Shown here: positions 10,430-19,417 of the stretch, piece by piece
Numbering within the stretch: position 1 is the stretch's first letter
Layout: the number at the start of each line of letters is the position of its first letter
From: Enterococcus saigonensis
Lineage (GTDB): Bacteria; Bacillota; Bacilli; Lactobacillales; Enterococcaceae
Direction: 5' to 3'
NCBI RefSeq assembly: GCF_011397115.1
Contig: NZ_AP022822.1
Location: 1,725,001-1,789,000, forward strand
DNA: 64,000 nucleotides
The notes under the pieces: generated by a model
The model's input: the letters and a program-made list of their open reading frames with translations, nothing else
Databases searched by the model: none
Told to the model about the DNA's origin: nothing
Translations under genes and position numbers: made by a program

Positions 10430-13400
10430 TCATTTGAAAACTACGTTATTTTCCCCAAAAATATTTTTCAAGTCTTGCATTATAACGGGACTATCTGCAA
10501 TTTGATATTTTTCAGCTAGTATTTTTTTAGTACCCGTACTTTCATAAAAAAGAATTATTTTACTTGCTCCAGGTGCTTGTTTAATTAAAGTATATAAGGC
10601 TGCTAACTGCTTGTCTGTATCAGCTATACCAGTTAGACGAATATAGCATGTTGTGATCTTTCTTGTATTTTTAATTTTTTCAGCTAACACAAGTTGATCG
10701 ACAATAACTTGCATCTCCTGATTATATGTGCTGATTTCCGTCTTTCCTTCAACGTAAATGACATCATCTACTGCAAACGTTTGGCGTACATGGCGGTAAT
10801 TATCCGGAAATATGGTTAACGAAATTTCACCAGTGGGATCGTTAGCCTCTACAAAAGCCATCTGCTCACCTTTTTTTGTACGGATCTCACGAATTCTTCT
10901 AACATATAAAAGAAGATGAGTGTTTTGTCTAGGTAATAATTCACTAATTAACTGCACCTGATGCATCGCTTTTAAACTTGCATAACTTTCAGTCGGGTGA
11001 CCTGACACATAAACACCTAAATACTGTTCTTCTATATTCAAACGTTCAGTCAAAGTATAATCGCTAACTTCATTTGTTTTTAACGTCATGATATCTAATA
11101 GATCCATACTCCCGCCACTATATTCGATATTTTGAATTTTGCTCTCCAATTCTATTGCGAGTTGCCTTCGATTTTTTTCAATCTCGTCAAAAGCTCCTAT
11201 TTCAACCAAAGGCTGGATCAAATCTAATTTCAACCACTTTGCGGGTAGGCGATACAAAAAGTTATCTAGTGAAAGAAAAGGTCCATTTTCCTTTCGCTCA
11301 GCAATAATCGCTGCAATAAAATCGCGTCGGGTACCTTTAACACTACTTAAACCAAAACGAATTTCATGATTATTCACCAAGTAAAAACTAAATCCACTGG
11401 CATTAATAGTAGGCGGCAAGATTTTAATGCCTTGTTTTTTTGCTTCCGTTAAATATTCTTTAACTTTCGCAGTATTATTGCGAACCGAATGAAGTAATGC
11501 GGCAAAAAACGGGGCGGGATAATGCACTTTCAAAAAGCCCATTTGAAATCCAACAAAAGAATAAGCAAAAGCATGGGAACGATTAAAACCATAATCTGCA
11601 AATCGTTCAATATAATCGTATACTTCATTAGCTTTTGTTTTAGTATGTCCCATTTCTACAGCTCCAGAAACAAAATGGCGCCTTTCTTCATCTAAAACAT
11701 CTTTTTTCTTTTTACTGATTGCCCGACGCAAAATATCTGCTTGTCCTAAACTGAAACCTGCCATTTTAGCAGCTACTTGCATCACCTGTTCTTGATAAAC
11801 CATAATGCCATAGGTATTTTTTAGAATTGGCACCAAGCTGTCATCTAGATAAGTTACTTTTTCTTGACCTTTTTTCCGCTTAATAAAGTGATCAATGTTT
11901 TGCATTGGACCTGGTCGATACAATGCATTGACAGCGGCTATTTCTTCGATGTTTTCCGGCCCCAAGCGGCGTAAAACATTTTTTATACCAGCGGACTCAA
12001 ATTGAAATACTCCTGAGGTATTTCCCGCTTGAAAAAGCTGTAGTGTCTTTGCATCAGTTAAAGGAATATCTTTTTGAGAAAGTATATTTCCTGTCACTTT
12101 TTTGATTCCCTTTAGTGTATCGTCAATAATGGAAAGATTGCGTAAGCCTAAAAAATCCATTTTTAATAATCCAACAGTCTCCACATCGTTCATCGTAAAT
12201 TGCGTTAATAAGATATCATTTGCACCGGATTGCAGCGGAATTAATTGTAATAGGTTTTTATCACTAATTACTACACCAGCGGCATGCGTCGATACATGTC
12301 GAGGTAAACCTTCTAGTATCAAGGCGACTTCAAAAAGTTGACGATTACGTTCATTCAAAGTAACTAGATCACGCAAATTACTCGATTCTTCGTACGCTTT
12401 TTTCAAAGTAATCTTTAAAGTGTTCGGAATCGCCTTACTCCAACGATTGGCTTCACTTTGGGATAATCCAAAAACTCGTGCAACATCTCGTAAAACCATC
12501 TTGGCTGCCATGGTACCAAAAGTAGCGATTTGGGCTACTTGGTAGGTTCCATATTTTTCTTTTACGTAATGCAGCACTTCTTCTCTACGGTTATCCGGTA
12601 TATCAAGATCAATATCTGGCATCGTATAACGTTCTGGATTTAAAAAACGTTCAAAAAGCAATTCATATTCAATAGGATCGACATCTGTGATTGCTAATAC
12701 AAAAGCAACCAACGAACCAGCTGCAGATCCACGGCCTGCACCGGTCACGATATTATTGCGATGCGCAAAATCCATTACATCCCAAACGATTAGAAAATAA
12801 TCATCAAAGCCCATTTGATGAATAATATCTAGTTCATAATCCAAACGTTGTTTATACGCTGCTGTGATATTTCTAACCCGCTGTTTTAGTTGTGTGTTAC
12901 ACAACTGTCGCAAAAATTCAGCAGCAGTTATATTTTCTGGCACAGGATAATGTGGTAGAAGTTTTTGGTGCAATGGCAATTCAAATTCGCTACAAATCGA
13001 TGCCACTTTTTGTGCATTTTCAATCGCATGTGGTTGCGTGTTGTAAAAATAATCCGTTACTTGGGAAGCGTTAATTAAATATTCCCCACTCCCTTGTTCC
13101 AACTCGTCAATGTTTTGCATTTGCGTACCATTTTTTAAATGTCGCATTACTGCAATGGCGGCTTTTTCACCAGGGTCAATTGTACTTACCTTATTAATTG
13201 CAAAAGGTTCTACACCGTTTTGATAATATAAATTTACTATTTCCTCAGATAATTGTTTTTGAGGTAAAACCCCATAGAAAAAATGCCCTTTTGGAAATAA
13301 ATCTTGCAAAAACTTCAGACGACTTTCTGCTTTAATCCTATCTTTTGCCAAAAAGTAGTCTACTTCATTTCCCAGTGGCAATACACCGTACAGATTATCC

Positions 13401-13738
13401 AATGGTGCAAAGTCAGCCAAATCAACTTGACTATTGATTTCTTTTTGACTACTTAGAGCCATCAATTGTTGGTAACCAGCAAAATTTTTGGCAAATAACA
13501 GAATCTCATTTTCACCTGCTTGAACAGGCGAATAGTAATCCAAGTGCAACCCTATTACTGATTTCAAGCCAACGTCCTGGCAAGCATTATAAAAGCCGAC
13601 TGCACCAACTAAAACATTACGATCACATATTCCTAATGTATCGTAACCTCTTTTTTTAGCTGTCTGTACGAGCCGATTGATTTCAATTGTACTTTGTAAT
13701 AAAGAATAAGCGGTCACGGTATATAATTGCGGCAGCAC
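10430..13738 (-). CDS. dnaE: DNA polymerase III alpha subunit, DnaE type
   Basis: Replicative polymerase of the DnaE class, which in Firmicutes works beside PolC, mainly extending primers on the lagging strand. 1102 aa. The N-terminal PHP domain begins about residue 4. The polymerase core has GRGSAAGSLVAF and PDIDLDIPDNRREE with the catalytic aspartates. FNRSHAFAYSFVGFQMGFLK follows, then helix-hairpin-helix and a C-terminal OB fold. The start is GTG with GGAGG 7 nt upstream. It lies upstream of pfkA on the same strand, as I recall for enterococci. Confidence 0.95.
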   Translation of the reverse strand: MLPQLYTVTAYSLLQSTIEINRLVQTAKKRGYDTLGICDRNVLVGAVGFYNACQDVGLKSVIGLHLDYYSPVQAGENEILLFAKNFAGYQQLMALSSQKEINSQVDLADFAPLDNLYGVLPLGNEVDYFLAKDRIKAESRLKFLQDLFPKGHFFYGVLPQKQLSEEIVNLYYQNGVEPFAINKVSTIDPGEKAAIAVMRHLKNGTQMQNIDELEQGSGEYLINASQVTDYFYNTQPHAIENAQKVASICSEFELPLHQKLLPHYPVPENITAAEFLRQLCNTQLKQRVRNITAAYKQRLDYELDIIHQMGFDDYFLIVWDVMDFAHRNNIVTGAGRGSAAGSLVAFVLAITDVDPIEYELLFERFLNPERYTMPDIDLDIPDNRREEVLHYVKEKYGTYQVAQIATFGTMAAKMVLRDVARVFGLSQSEANRWSKAIPNTLKITLKKAYEESSNLRDLVTLNERNRQLFEVALILEGLPRHVSTHAAGVVISDKNLLQLIPLQSGANDILLTQFTMNDVETVGLLKMDFLGLRNLSIIDDTLKGIKKVTGNILSQKDIPLTDAKTLQLFQAGNTSGVFQFESAGIKNVLRRLGPENIEEIAAVNALYRPGPMQNIDHFIKRKKGQEKVTYLDDSLVPILKNTYGIMVYQEQVMQVAAKMAGFSLGQADILRRAISKKKKDVLDEERRHFVSGAVEMGHTKTKANEVYDYIERFADYGFNRSHAFAYSFVGFQMGFLKVHYPAPFFAALLHSVRNNTAKVKEYLTEAKKQGIKILPPTINASGFSFYLVNNHEIRFGLSSVKGTRRDFIAAIIAERKENGPFLSLDNFLYRLPAKWLKLDLIQPLVEIGAFDEIEKNRRQLAIELESKIQNIEYSGGSMDLLDIMTLKTNEVSDYTLTERLNIEEQYLGVYVSGHPTESYASLKAMHQVQLISELLPRQNTHLLLYVRRIREIRTKKGEQMAFVEANDPTGEISLTIFPDNYRHVRQTFAVDDVIYVEGKTEISTYNQEMQVIVDQLVLAEKIKNTRKITTCYIRLTGIADTDKQLAALYTLIKQAPGASKIILFYESTGTKKILAEKYQIADSPVIMQDLKNIFGENNVVFK

Positions 13739-13771
13739 GATATGCCCTCCTTTTTGTAAACACTTGAAAAC

Positions 13772-13799
13772 TTTACATTCAAGAAAAATATGGTAAACT
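13772..13799 (+). promoter_or_regulatory. Promoter of the YjzD-like gene
   Basis: TTTACA at 13772-13777, 16-bp spacer, TAAACT at 13794-13799. An inverted repeat CTTGAA-N9-TTCAAG (13763-13783) overlaps the -35 and lies in the divergent gap with dnaE. Confidence 0.5.
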
Positions 13800-13835
13800 G
13801 TAATCGATAAATGAGCAAGAGAAGAGGTGTCTGCT

Positions 13836-14015
13836 ATGAAATATTTGGTTACTTTGTTTTGGACGTATATCTTAGGTCAAGTCGTTTGCTACCTAGGTAG
13901 TGCTTTAAACAGCGGCACTTACGATTTTAAACTTAGCTCAATCATTTCCTTAATCGTAGGAGTTATCATTATCCTAATTGCCGAAGTGGCTACGCCCAAA
14001 AAGAAACACGCATAA
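13836..14015 (+). CDS. yjzD: Small membrane protein, YjzD-like (DUF2929)
   Basis: 59 aa, MKYLVTLFWTYILGQ. The ATG at 13836 is preceded by AGAGGTG; a GTG nine bases earlier lies within that RBS and is rejected. Two predicted membrane helices (about 3-25 and 33-52) are separated by a short polar loop, and the tail is PKKKHA. It resembles Bacillus YjzD/DUF2929 as I remember that family; function unknown. Divergent from dnaE with its own promoter and terminator. Confidence 0.7.
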   Translation: MKYLVTLFWTYILGQVVCYLGSALNSGTYDFKLSSIISLIVGVIIILIAEVATPKKKHA

Positions 14016-14048
14016 AGCACAGTTGTGACACTACACAACTTAACTCAA

Positions 14049-14079
14049 AAAGATTGCAACGTGTTGCAGTCTTTTTTTG
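14049..14079 (+). terminator. Terminator of the YjzD-like gene
   Basis: AAAGATTGCAAC pairs with GTTGCAGTCTTT (one G-T wobble), followed by TTTTTTTGTTTTT. Confidence 0.85.
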
Positions 14080-14207
14080 TTTTTCTTTTGTATAGTCTAA
14101 TAATTTACACTTGATTCAAAATAAAAATTAAAGCTAAAAAAATTGCTAAAGCTCTTTTGATTAAAAATAAAGCAACACTATTGGTCCTTCTTACAGTCAA
14201 ACTTAAA

Positions 14208-14237
14208 CCCGCTACAAGACATTGTAACGGGTTTTTT
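14208..14237. terminator. Hairpin downstream of the MFS gene
   Basis: AAACCCG-CTACAA pairs with TTGTAACGGGTTT. The better T-run is on the plus strand (GGGTTTTTTTATG), with a weaker one on the minus strand, where it would terminate the MFS gene. It may act in both directions. Confidence 0.6.
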
Positions 14238-14244
14238 TATGATA

Positions 14245-15447
14245 CTAAAGTCTTTCATTTAAAACTTTGCGGAAATTAAATGTCGATAAGCAAATATTTA
14301 AGAAAACAAAACCGCTTGTAACAAAAAATACAGCTCGATACCCCATTGCATGGGCAACTGTTGAACCTACCATGGGACCTAATACTTGTCCAAAATTGGT
14401 AAACATTTGATTGTAGCTATAAATACGACTTACCCCTTCTGGTGGCGTGATTTTTGAAATCAACGTATTAATAGAAGGCATTAATGCACCTGTTGAAAAC
14501 CCAAGGATAAAACGCAGCGCACCTAATTGAAAAGGTGTTTTTACAAATCCCATGGGAATAAAACAGACAAAAGAAAGCACTAAACCAAAGAGCAGAATTT
14601 TTTGATTTCCAATTTTATCTCCTAACTTTCCTAACGTAGGAGAGGAAATGATTGCCGAAACACCGGCAATCGAGACAATTAAGCCGCTGACGAATAAGAT
14701 ATTACTACTATCCCCGCTTAATTGACGAATATAAAGCGTCAAGATTGGACTAATACTTGTTACGCCGACTTGTAAAATTAACGAAGTAATAAACAAACCA
14801 ATTAATACTTGTACGTTAGAAATCCGACTAAATATCTGCTTAACAGATAACAAATCAGTTTTTTCAATTGGAACAAAATCTTCTTTAACAAAGAAAATCG
14901 TTAAAATAGTCGTAATTGCTAAAACAGTTCCAGTAATAATAAAAACGTTCTCCATACCAAACCATTGAGCCAAAGCGCCTCCCATTGATGGGCCGATTAA
15001 ATTCCCAGCGACAGCCCCAGTAGCTAAGGTTCCTAATGCCCACCCGCTTTTTTCTCTCGGTGCTTGAGAGGCGATTAAGGCAGTTGCATTGGGAATATAA
15101 CCTGACAAAATACCTGTCATAAAACGCATAATCAACAACCAATATACATTCGGTACAAAGGCCAGCGACCCCATCGTAAACGTCATCCCTACTGCTGCAC
15201 GAATCATCATTAAGCGGCGACCCTTGCGATCAGCTAAATTCCCCCATATCGGTGCTACGATGGCAGAAGCAAAAGCTGTAACCGAAATAGCTAAACCTGC
15301 AAATAACTCAACTTGATTTTTAGGTGTTCCTAGCTGTTCAATATAAAGGGGAATAAAAGGCATTACCAAACTAAAACTGGCACCGGTAAAAAAGCATCCA
15401 ATCCACGATATGAACAAATTTCGTTTCCAATCTAACTTCATAGTCAA
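14245..15447 (-). CDS. MFS multidrug exporter, PmrA/NorA-like
   Basis: Proton-driven drug exporter of the 12-helix DHA1 type. 400 aa, full length. Starts MTMKLDWKRNLFISWIGCFF, resembling pneumococcal PmrA. It shows GNLADRKGRRLMM (motif A, loop 2-3), RFMTGILSGYIPNA, and motif C-like GNLIGPSMGGAL in helix 5, typical of antiporters. RBS AGAAGGTTGAC. Monocistronic. The substrate cannot be read from sequence; quinolones and dyes are typical for the family. Confidence 0.85.
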   Translation of the reverse strand: MTMKLDWKRNLFISWIGCFFTGASFSLVMPFIPLYIEQLGTPKNQVELFAGLAISVTAFASAIVAPIWGNLADRKGRRLMMIRAAVGMTFTMGSLAFVPNVYWLLIMRFMTGILSGYIPNATALIASQAPREKSGWALGTLATGAVAGNLIGPSMGGALAQWFGMENVFIITGTVLAITTILTIFFVKEDFVPIEKTDLLSVKQIFSRISNVQVLIGLFITSLILQVGVTSISPILTLYIRQLSGDSSNILFVSGLIVSIAGVSAIISSPTLGKLGDKIGNQKILLFGLVLSFVCFIPMGFVKTPFQLGALRFILGFSTGALMPSINTLISKITPPEGVSRIYSYNQMFTNFGQVLGPMVGSTVAHAMGYRAVFFVTSGFVFLNICLSTFNFRKVLNERL

Positions 15448-15578
15448 CCTTCTTTCATTACTACTATAGCCTATTTTGTAAAAGAGGTGAATTGGAAAGC
15501 AAAAACAAATTGAAAAAACACTTCTAATAAAGTTTTTATTTCTTTAAATAAGGCAAGAGACTATTGGACAATAAAAAA

Positions 15579-15615
15579 ATCTAGTGATAACACCTTATCG
15601 ACGTTATCACTAGAT
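15579..15615 (-). terminator. Terminator of the purine permease gene
   Basis: 13-bp perfect stem (15579-15591 with 15603-15615), followed on the minus strand by ATTTTTTTATTG. Confidence 0.88.
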
Positions 15616-15645
15616 ACATATTGATAAATAAATTCTTCTTTAATC

Positions 15646-17085
15646 TTAAGAAATTACAGCTAAAATAATGAAGTTTAAAATAAATAAAATATCCACAATC
15701 CAAAGAATTGGTGAAATTTCGTCGAATTTTCCTTTAATCACTTTCACAATTGTATAAAAGATAAATCCGGCTGCGATTCCATACGAAATGCTATAACAAA
15801 AACCCATAAAAATTGCAGCAAAGAAAGCTGGTACTGCTTCTTCTAAATCTGTCCACTCAATATCTTTGAAAGAAGCCATCATCATAACCCCAACTAAAAT
15901 TAATGCTGGTGCTGTCGCTTGCGCTGGTACAATAGAAATTAACGGTGAAAAGAAACTGCTGATTGCAAACAATCCCGCAACTACCACAGATGTTAAACCA
16001 GTCCGTCCACCAGCACCAATCCCAGCTGCAGACTCAACATAAGTTGTCGTATTGGACGTGCCAAAAATTGCACCAATTGAGGTTGCAATCGCATCTGCAA
16101 ACAAGGCTTTATCCATTTTTGTATTAAAACCGCGGCTATCTTCTAAAGCCTCCTCATCTGCTTTGGAAAAAATTCCAGTTCTACGACCAGTTCCAATAAA
16201 CGTCCCAATCGTATCAAAAGTATCTGATAAACTAAATGCTATAATTGTCATTAAAACTTGCGGAATTTTACTAGCATCCCGAAACAACGATTGCATGCCT
16301 TCGCTTCCAAAAGCTGCTCCAAATGTTGTTTTTAATTCATTAATAGAACTGCTTAAAGAATTGGCCTTCCAATCAATTGCACCAAGATCTACGACACCCA
16401 TAAAAATCCCTAAAACCGTCGTCGTCACGATTCCAATTAAAATAGCACCACGAACATTACGTACAACTAAAATGGTCGTTACTACTAAACCAATAACAGC
16501 TAATAAGACCGGTGCGTTATTAAAGTTAGCTAAAGCTGGAACAATCCCACCATTCATCGTAACGCTAACTGCCTTATCTCCTTTTACAACGCTGCTTGTA
16601 ATTGTGGCAGAATCTGCGCTAAAGCTCAAAAGGTTCGCATTTTTCAAGCCAACATACGCAACAAAAATTCCAATTCCCCCACCAATAGCATGTTGCATAC
16701 TTTCTGGAATTGCATGGATAATCATTTTACGAATTTTCGTAATGGTAATAAAAATATTAATCAAACCACAAATAAAAACCATTGCTAGTGCTTGTTGCCA
16801 TGTATAACCTAAACCAAAAACAACTGTGAAAGTGAAAAAGGCGTTCAACCCCATCCCAGGTGCTTGTGCATACGGGACATTGGCAAAAAGCCCCATTACT
16901 AAAGTTCCGATTACTGATGCAATTATCGTCGCAAGAAATACTGCTTGAAATGGCATCCCCGATGCTGACAAAATAGTCGGGTTCACAAACAAAATATAGC
17001 TCATCGCGAAGAAAGTTGTTAAACCTGCGACAAATTCGGTTGAAACAGTTGTATTGCTTTCCTTCAATTTAAAAAACTTTTCCAT
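15646..17085 (-). CDS. NCS2 purine permease (AzgA/PbuG type)
   Basis: Uptake of adenine, guanine or hypoxanthine across the membrane. 479 aa from MEKFFKLKESNTTVSTE, the usual N-terminus of the AzgA group. A longer in-frame start lacks a ribosome site, while AGGAGTG precedes this one. FFAMSYILFVNPTILSASGM, AQAPGMGLNAFF and FGTSNTTTYVESAAGIGAGG are the family motifs. About 12-14 membrane helices. The upstream PurR-type box and promoter fit regulation by purine supply. Confidence 0.88.
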   Translation of the reverse strand: MEKFFKLKESNTTVSTEFVAGLTTFFAMSYILFVNPTILSASGMPFQAVFLATIIASVIGTLVMGLFANVPYAQAPGMGLNAFFTFTVVFGLGYTWQQALAMVFICGLINIFITITKIRKMIIHAIPESMQHAIGGGIGIFVAYVGLKNANLLSFSADSATITSSVVKGDKAVSVTMNGGIVPALANFNNAPVLLAVIGLVVTTILVVRNVRGAILIGIVTTTVLGIFMGVVDLGAIDWKANSLSSSINELKTTFGAAFGSEGMQSLFRDASKIPQVLMTIIAFSLSDTFDTIGTFIGTGRRTGIFSKADEEALEDSRGFNTKMDKALFADAIATSIGAIFGTSNTTTYVESAAGIGAGGRTGLTSVVVAGLFAISSFFSPLISIVPAQATAPALILVGVMMMASFKDIEWTDLEEAVPAFFAAIFMGFCYSISYGIAAGFIFYTIVKVIKGKFDEISPILWIVDILFILNFIILAVIS

Positions 17086-17148
17086 TAAAATTTTCACTCC
17101 TACAAAAGAATAAGGGCATATTTCGGATTTGTCATCCAACAAAGACTG

Positions 17149-17177
17149 ATTATACTTTTCAAATAAAAATAAAACAA
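17149..17177 (-). promoter_or_regulatory. Promoter of the purine permease
   Basis: Minus strand: -35 TTGTTT at 17177-17172, 17-bp spacer, -10 TATAAT at 17154-17149. The transcript leader is about 60 nt. Confidence 0.7.
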
Positions 17178-17211
17178 CATTTTTTCGAGATATTCAGTGA
17201 CGAAAACTATT

Positions 17212-17226
17212 TAATGTTCGTGTTTT
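17212..17226 (-). promoter_or_regulatory. PurR-type box (PurBox)
   Basis: AAAACACGAACATTA on the minus strand, with the CGAAC core of the Gram-positive PurR operator, 35 bp upstream of the permease -35. A second core at B. subtilis spacing is only degenerate (CGAG at 17186-17189, plus strand). A closer inverted TTCG core is at 17201-17204. PurR can repress (Bacillus) or activate (Lactococcus); the upstream position allows either. Confidence 0.6.
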
Positions 17227-17304
17227 CGTTAAAGAAATGAATTGTTTTGGTATTTCTACTTCGGTAAGTTTTTTTAAAGGTATCTTTTGAACAAACCAGT
17301 CAGC

Positions 17305-17332
17305 TTGTGAAAAATATGAAATATGTTAAACT
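17305..17332 (+). promoter_or_regulatory. Promoter of the first HAD phosphatase gene
   Basis: TTGTGA at 17305-17310, 16-bp spacer, TAAACT at 17327-17332, ending 37 bp before the ATG at 17370. Confidence 0.5.
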
Positions 17333-17369
17333 AAAACAGCGTATCTTTTATACGAGGGGAGAAATATAT

Positions 17370-18173
17370 ATGAATAAAAAATTGATTGCCATCGACTTAG
17401 ATGGTACAACATTAAACGCTCAATCCCAAATTAGCCCTAAGACTGAAGCTGTTTTAAAAAAAGCGCTGGCATCTGGCCATATTGTCAGTATCGCCACCGG
17501 CCGGCCATTTCGCATTAGTGAAAAATTTTATCACCAACTTGCGTTAAATACACCAATGGTTAATTTTAACGGGGCTTTAGTCCACGTTCCTTATACACAA
17601 TGGGCTGCTGAGTCCGAAACTCTTTTTAGTCGCGATATTGTTTTTGAAATTTTAAAACAAAAAAATGATTTACAATTAGATTTTGTCGCAGCTGAAAATC
17701 GTGACACTTTCTATGTTGATCGTTTAGATTTTGGCAGTGAGTATCTGTTTGATAATCAAAAACCAACCAATGATAACTTATTGCAAAATTTAAAAACAAA
17801 CCCAACTTCAATGTTAATTCAGACTAAAACAGAGTTAGCAGAAACTGTTTCAGATACTTTAAAGGCTCAATTTTCTGACTACATCGACGTAAGAACTTGG
17901 GGTGGACCGAATGCAATTTTAGAAATCGTAGCTAAAGGAATTCAAAAGGCTCGCGGTGTTGAAATTATCGCTAACGCAATGGCAATCGACCGTAAAGATA
18001 TCATCGCTTTTGGCGACGAACACAACGATTTAGAGATGCTTGATTACGCAGGCTGGGGGGTCGCAATGAAAAATGCGACGCCTGACGCAAAAGCAGTAAG
18101 CAACGATATTACAACTAAAACTAATGACGAAGATGGTTTAGCCGATTATTTGGAAAAATATCTTGCTATTTAA
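17370..18173 (+). CDS. Cof-type HAD-IIB sugar-phosphate phosphatase
   Basis: 267 aa soluble phosphatase of the Cof/YidA type. AIDLDGTTLN holds the two catalytic aspartates (D9, D11), ATGRP the motif II Thr, KGIQKARG the motif III Lys, and GDEHNDLEML the motif IV acidic pair; a C2B cap lies between. Start ATG chosen for AGGGGAG about 9 nt upstream; the longer in-frame ORF begins upstream of this promoter. A second paralog lies at 46838-47608. Substrate unknown. Confidence 0.88.
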   Translation: MNKKLIAIDLDGTTLNAQSQISPKTEAVLKKALASGHIVSIATGRPFRISEKFYHQLALNTPMVNFNGALVHVPYTQWAAESETLFSRDIVFEILKQKNDLQLDFVAAENRDTFYVDRLDFGSEYLFDNQKPTNDNLLQNLKTNPTSMLIQTKTELAETVSDTLKAQFSDYIDVRTWGGPNAILEIVAKGIQKARGVEIIANAMAIDRKDIIAFGDEHNDLEMLDYAGWGVAMKNATPDAKAVSNDITTKTNDEDGLADYLEKYLAI

Positions 18174-18182
18174 TTTTTTAAA

Positions 18183-18230
18183 CAAAAAGGTTTGGAGTTC
18201 TAGTAATGAATACTCCAAACCTTTTTGTTT
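18183..18230 (+). terminator. Terminator of the first HAD gene
   Basis: 15-bp perfect stem (18184-18198 with 18212-18226) followed by TTTTTGTTTG. Confidence 0.9.
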
Positions 18231-18310
18231 GTATTTCTATATTTTTGTATTATAATAATTAATACAAACAATACAACTAAAATAATGTAATCTAATTAGG
18301 AGTGATTCTC

Positions 18311-18514
18311 ATGCAATTGAATAGCCACGAATATTTGCCGATTTTAATACCGCTTATTATTTTACAAATAGGTCTAGCCATTTACGCAATTGTCGACGTA
18401 TTAAAACATCCCCATTACAAATTTGGTAATCAGATTATTTGGATTATTATTTGTGCGGTATTTTCTTTTATGGGACCGATTATTTATTTTGCTTTTGGTA
18501 AAGGAGAAGATTGA
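18311..18514 (+). CDS. PLDc_N-domain small membrane protein (YxlE-like)
   Basis: 67 aa with two membrane helices and the PLD nuclease N-terminal motif (YAIVDVLKHPHYKFGNQIIW, then GPIIYFAFGKGED). There is no catalytic HKD motif, so it is a membrane accessory, not a phospholipase. ATG at 18311 has AGGAG 9 nt upstream. It directly precedes an ABC ATPase and permease, as YxlE precedes YxlF/YxlG in Bacillus. Confidence 0.8.
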   Translation: MQLNSHEYLPILIPLIILQIGLAIYAIVDVLKHPHYKFGNQIIWIIICAVFSFMGPIIYFAFGKGED

Positions 18515-19417
18515 ATGACCGCCATGTTAACCTTGCAAAATATAACCAAACAATTTGGTAATCACCTTGTTCTTGATGATTTGAATTTAACAATCCCAAG
18601 AGGCAGTATTTTTGGTTTCGTTGGTGAAAATGGTGCCGGAAAAACAACTACCATGAAGATTATTTTAGGACTTTTAGCCGCTGATAGCGGTTCTGTTACA
18701 ATTGCAGGACAAACAGTAAAATACGGTAATACCAAAACCAACCAGAAAGTCGGCTACCTTCCGGATGTACCCACATTTTATGACTATCTGACTGCAAAAG
18801 AATATTTAACCTTATGCGGTCGTACGAGCGGTATGACAAAAAGTCAACAAACGCTTCAAATCCCTGCACTATTATCAAAAGTTGGGTTACAAACCACACA
18901 AAAAATCGGGAAATTCTCACGGGGAATGAAACAACGCTTAGGTTTAGCTCAAGCTCTCTTGAATGAGCCACAATTATTAATTTGTGACGAACCAACTTCT
19001 GCACTAGATCCATCCGGACGCAAAGAAGTATTGCAAATCTTAGCAAGTTTAAAAAACGAAACTACCGTTTTATTCTCTTCTCATATTTTGACCGACGTGG
19101 AAGCGATATGTGATTATGTAGCCATATTAAATGACGGAAAAATTCACTTAACAGGTTCACTAGCAGAAATTAAAAACTCTCAACCTCATCATTATGAGTT
19201 ACACTTTGAAAATCCAAATGATACGGCTCTTTTTTTGAACCAAAATCCCCTTACTTGGCAGCAAGTAGAGAAAAAGTTAATTCTACCCAGTGAAGAGCCA
19301 ACCAATATAGGCTTACAAATTATCAAAAGACTTGCCACACTAAACTTGGTACCGTTAGAATTCAAACTTGTTGAACCAACGTTAGAAGATATATTTTTAA
19401 AGGCGGTGAAAAAATGA
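18515..19417 (+). CDS. ABC transporter ATP-binding protein (YxlF-like)
   Basis: 300 aa ATPase subunit. Walker A GENGAGKTTT about residue 38, signature FSRGMKQRLGLAQAL, Walker B LLICDEPTSALDP, H-loop SSHILTDVEAI, then an approximately 80-residue C-terminal extension as in drug/peptide ABC-2 exporters. Start ATG abuts the preceding stop (TGAATG) with AAAGGAGA upstream, so it is translationally coupled. Partner permease overlaps its end by 4 bp. Substrate unknown. Confidence 0.9.
   Translation: MTAMLTLQNITKQFGNHLVLDDLNLTIPRGSIFGFVGENGAGKTTTMKIILGLLAADSGSVTIAGQTVKYGNTKTNQKVGYLPDVPTFYDYLTAKEYLTLCGRTSGMTKSQQTLQIPALLSKVGLQTTQKIGKFSRGMKQRLGLAQALLNEPQLLICDEPTSALDPSGRKEVLQILASLKNETTVLFSSHILTDVEAICDYVAILNDGKIHLTGSLAEIKNSQPHHYELHFENPNDTALFLNQNPLTWQQVEKKLILPSEEPTNIGLQIIKRLATLNLVPLEFKLVEPTLEDIFLKAVKK

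Noticed and set aside
16052..16807. 251-aa plus ORF
   Set aside because: Antisense to the purine permease; length arises from its hydrophobic codon bias.
15646..17142. Purine riboswitch for the purine permease
   Set aside because: The leader from the TATAAT promoter to the start is about 60 nt and lacks the conserved three-way junction; a PurR-type box is the better explanation.
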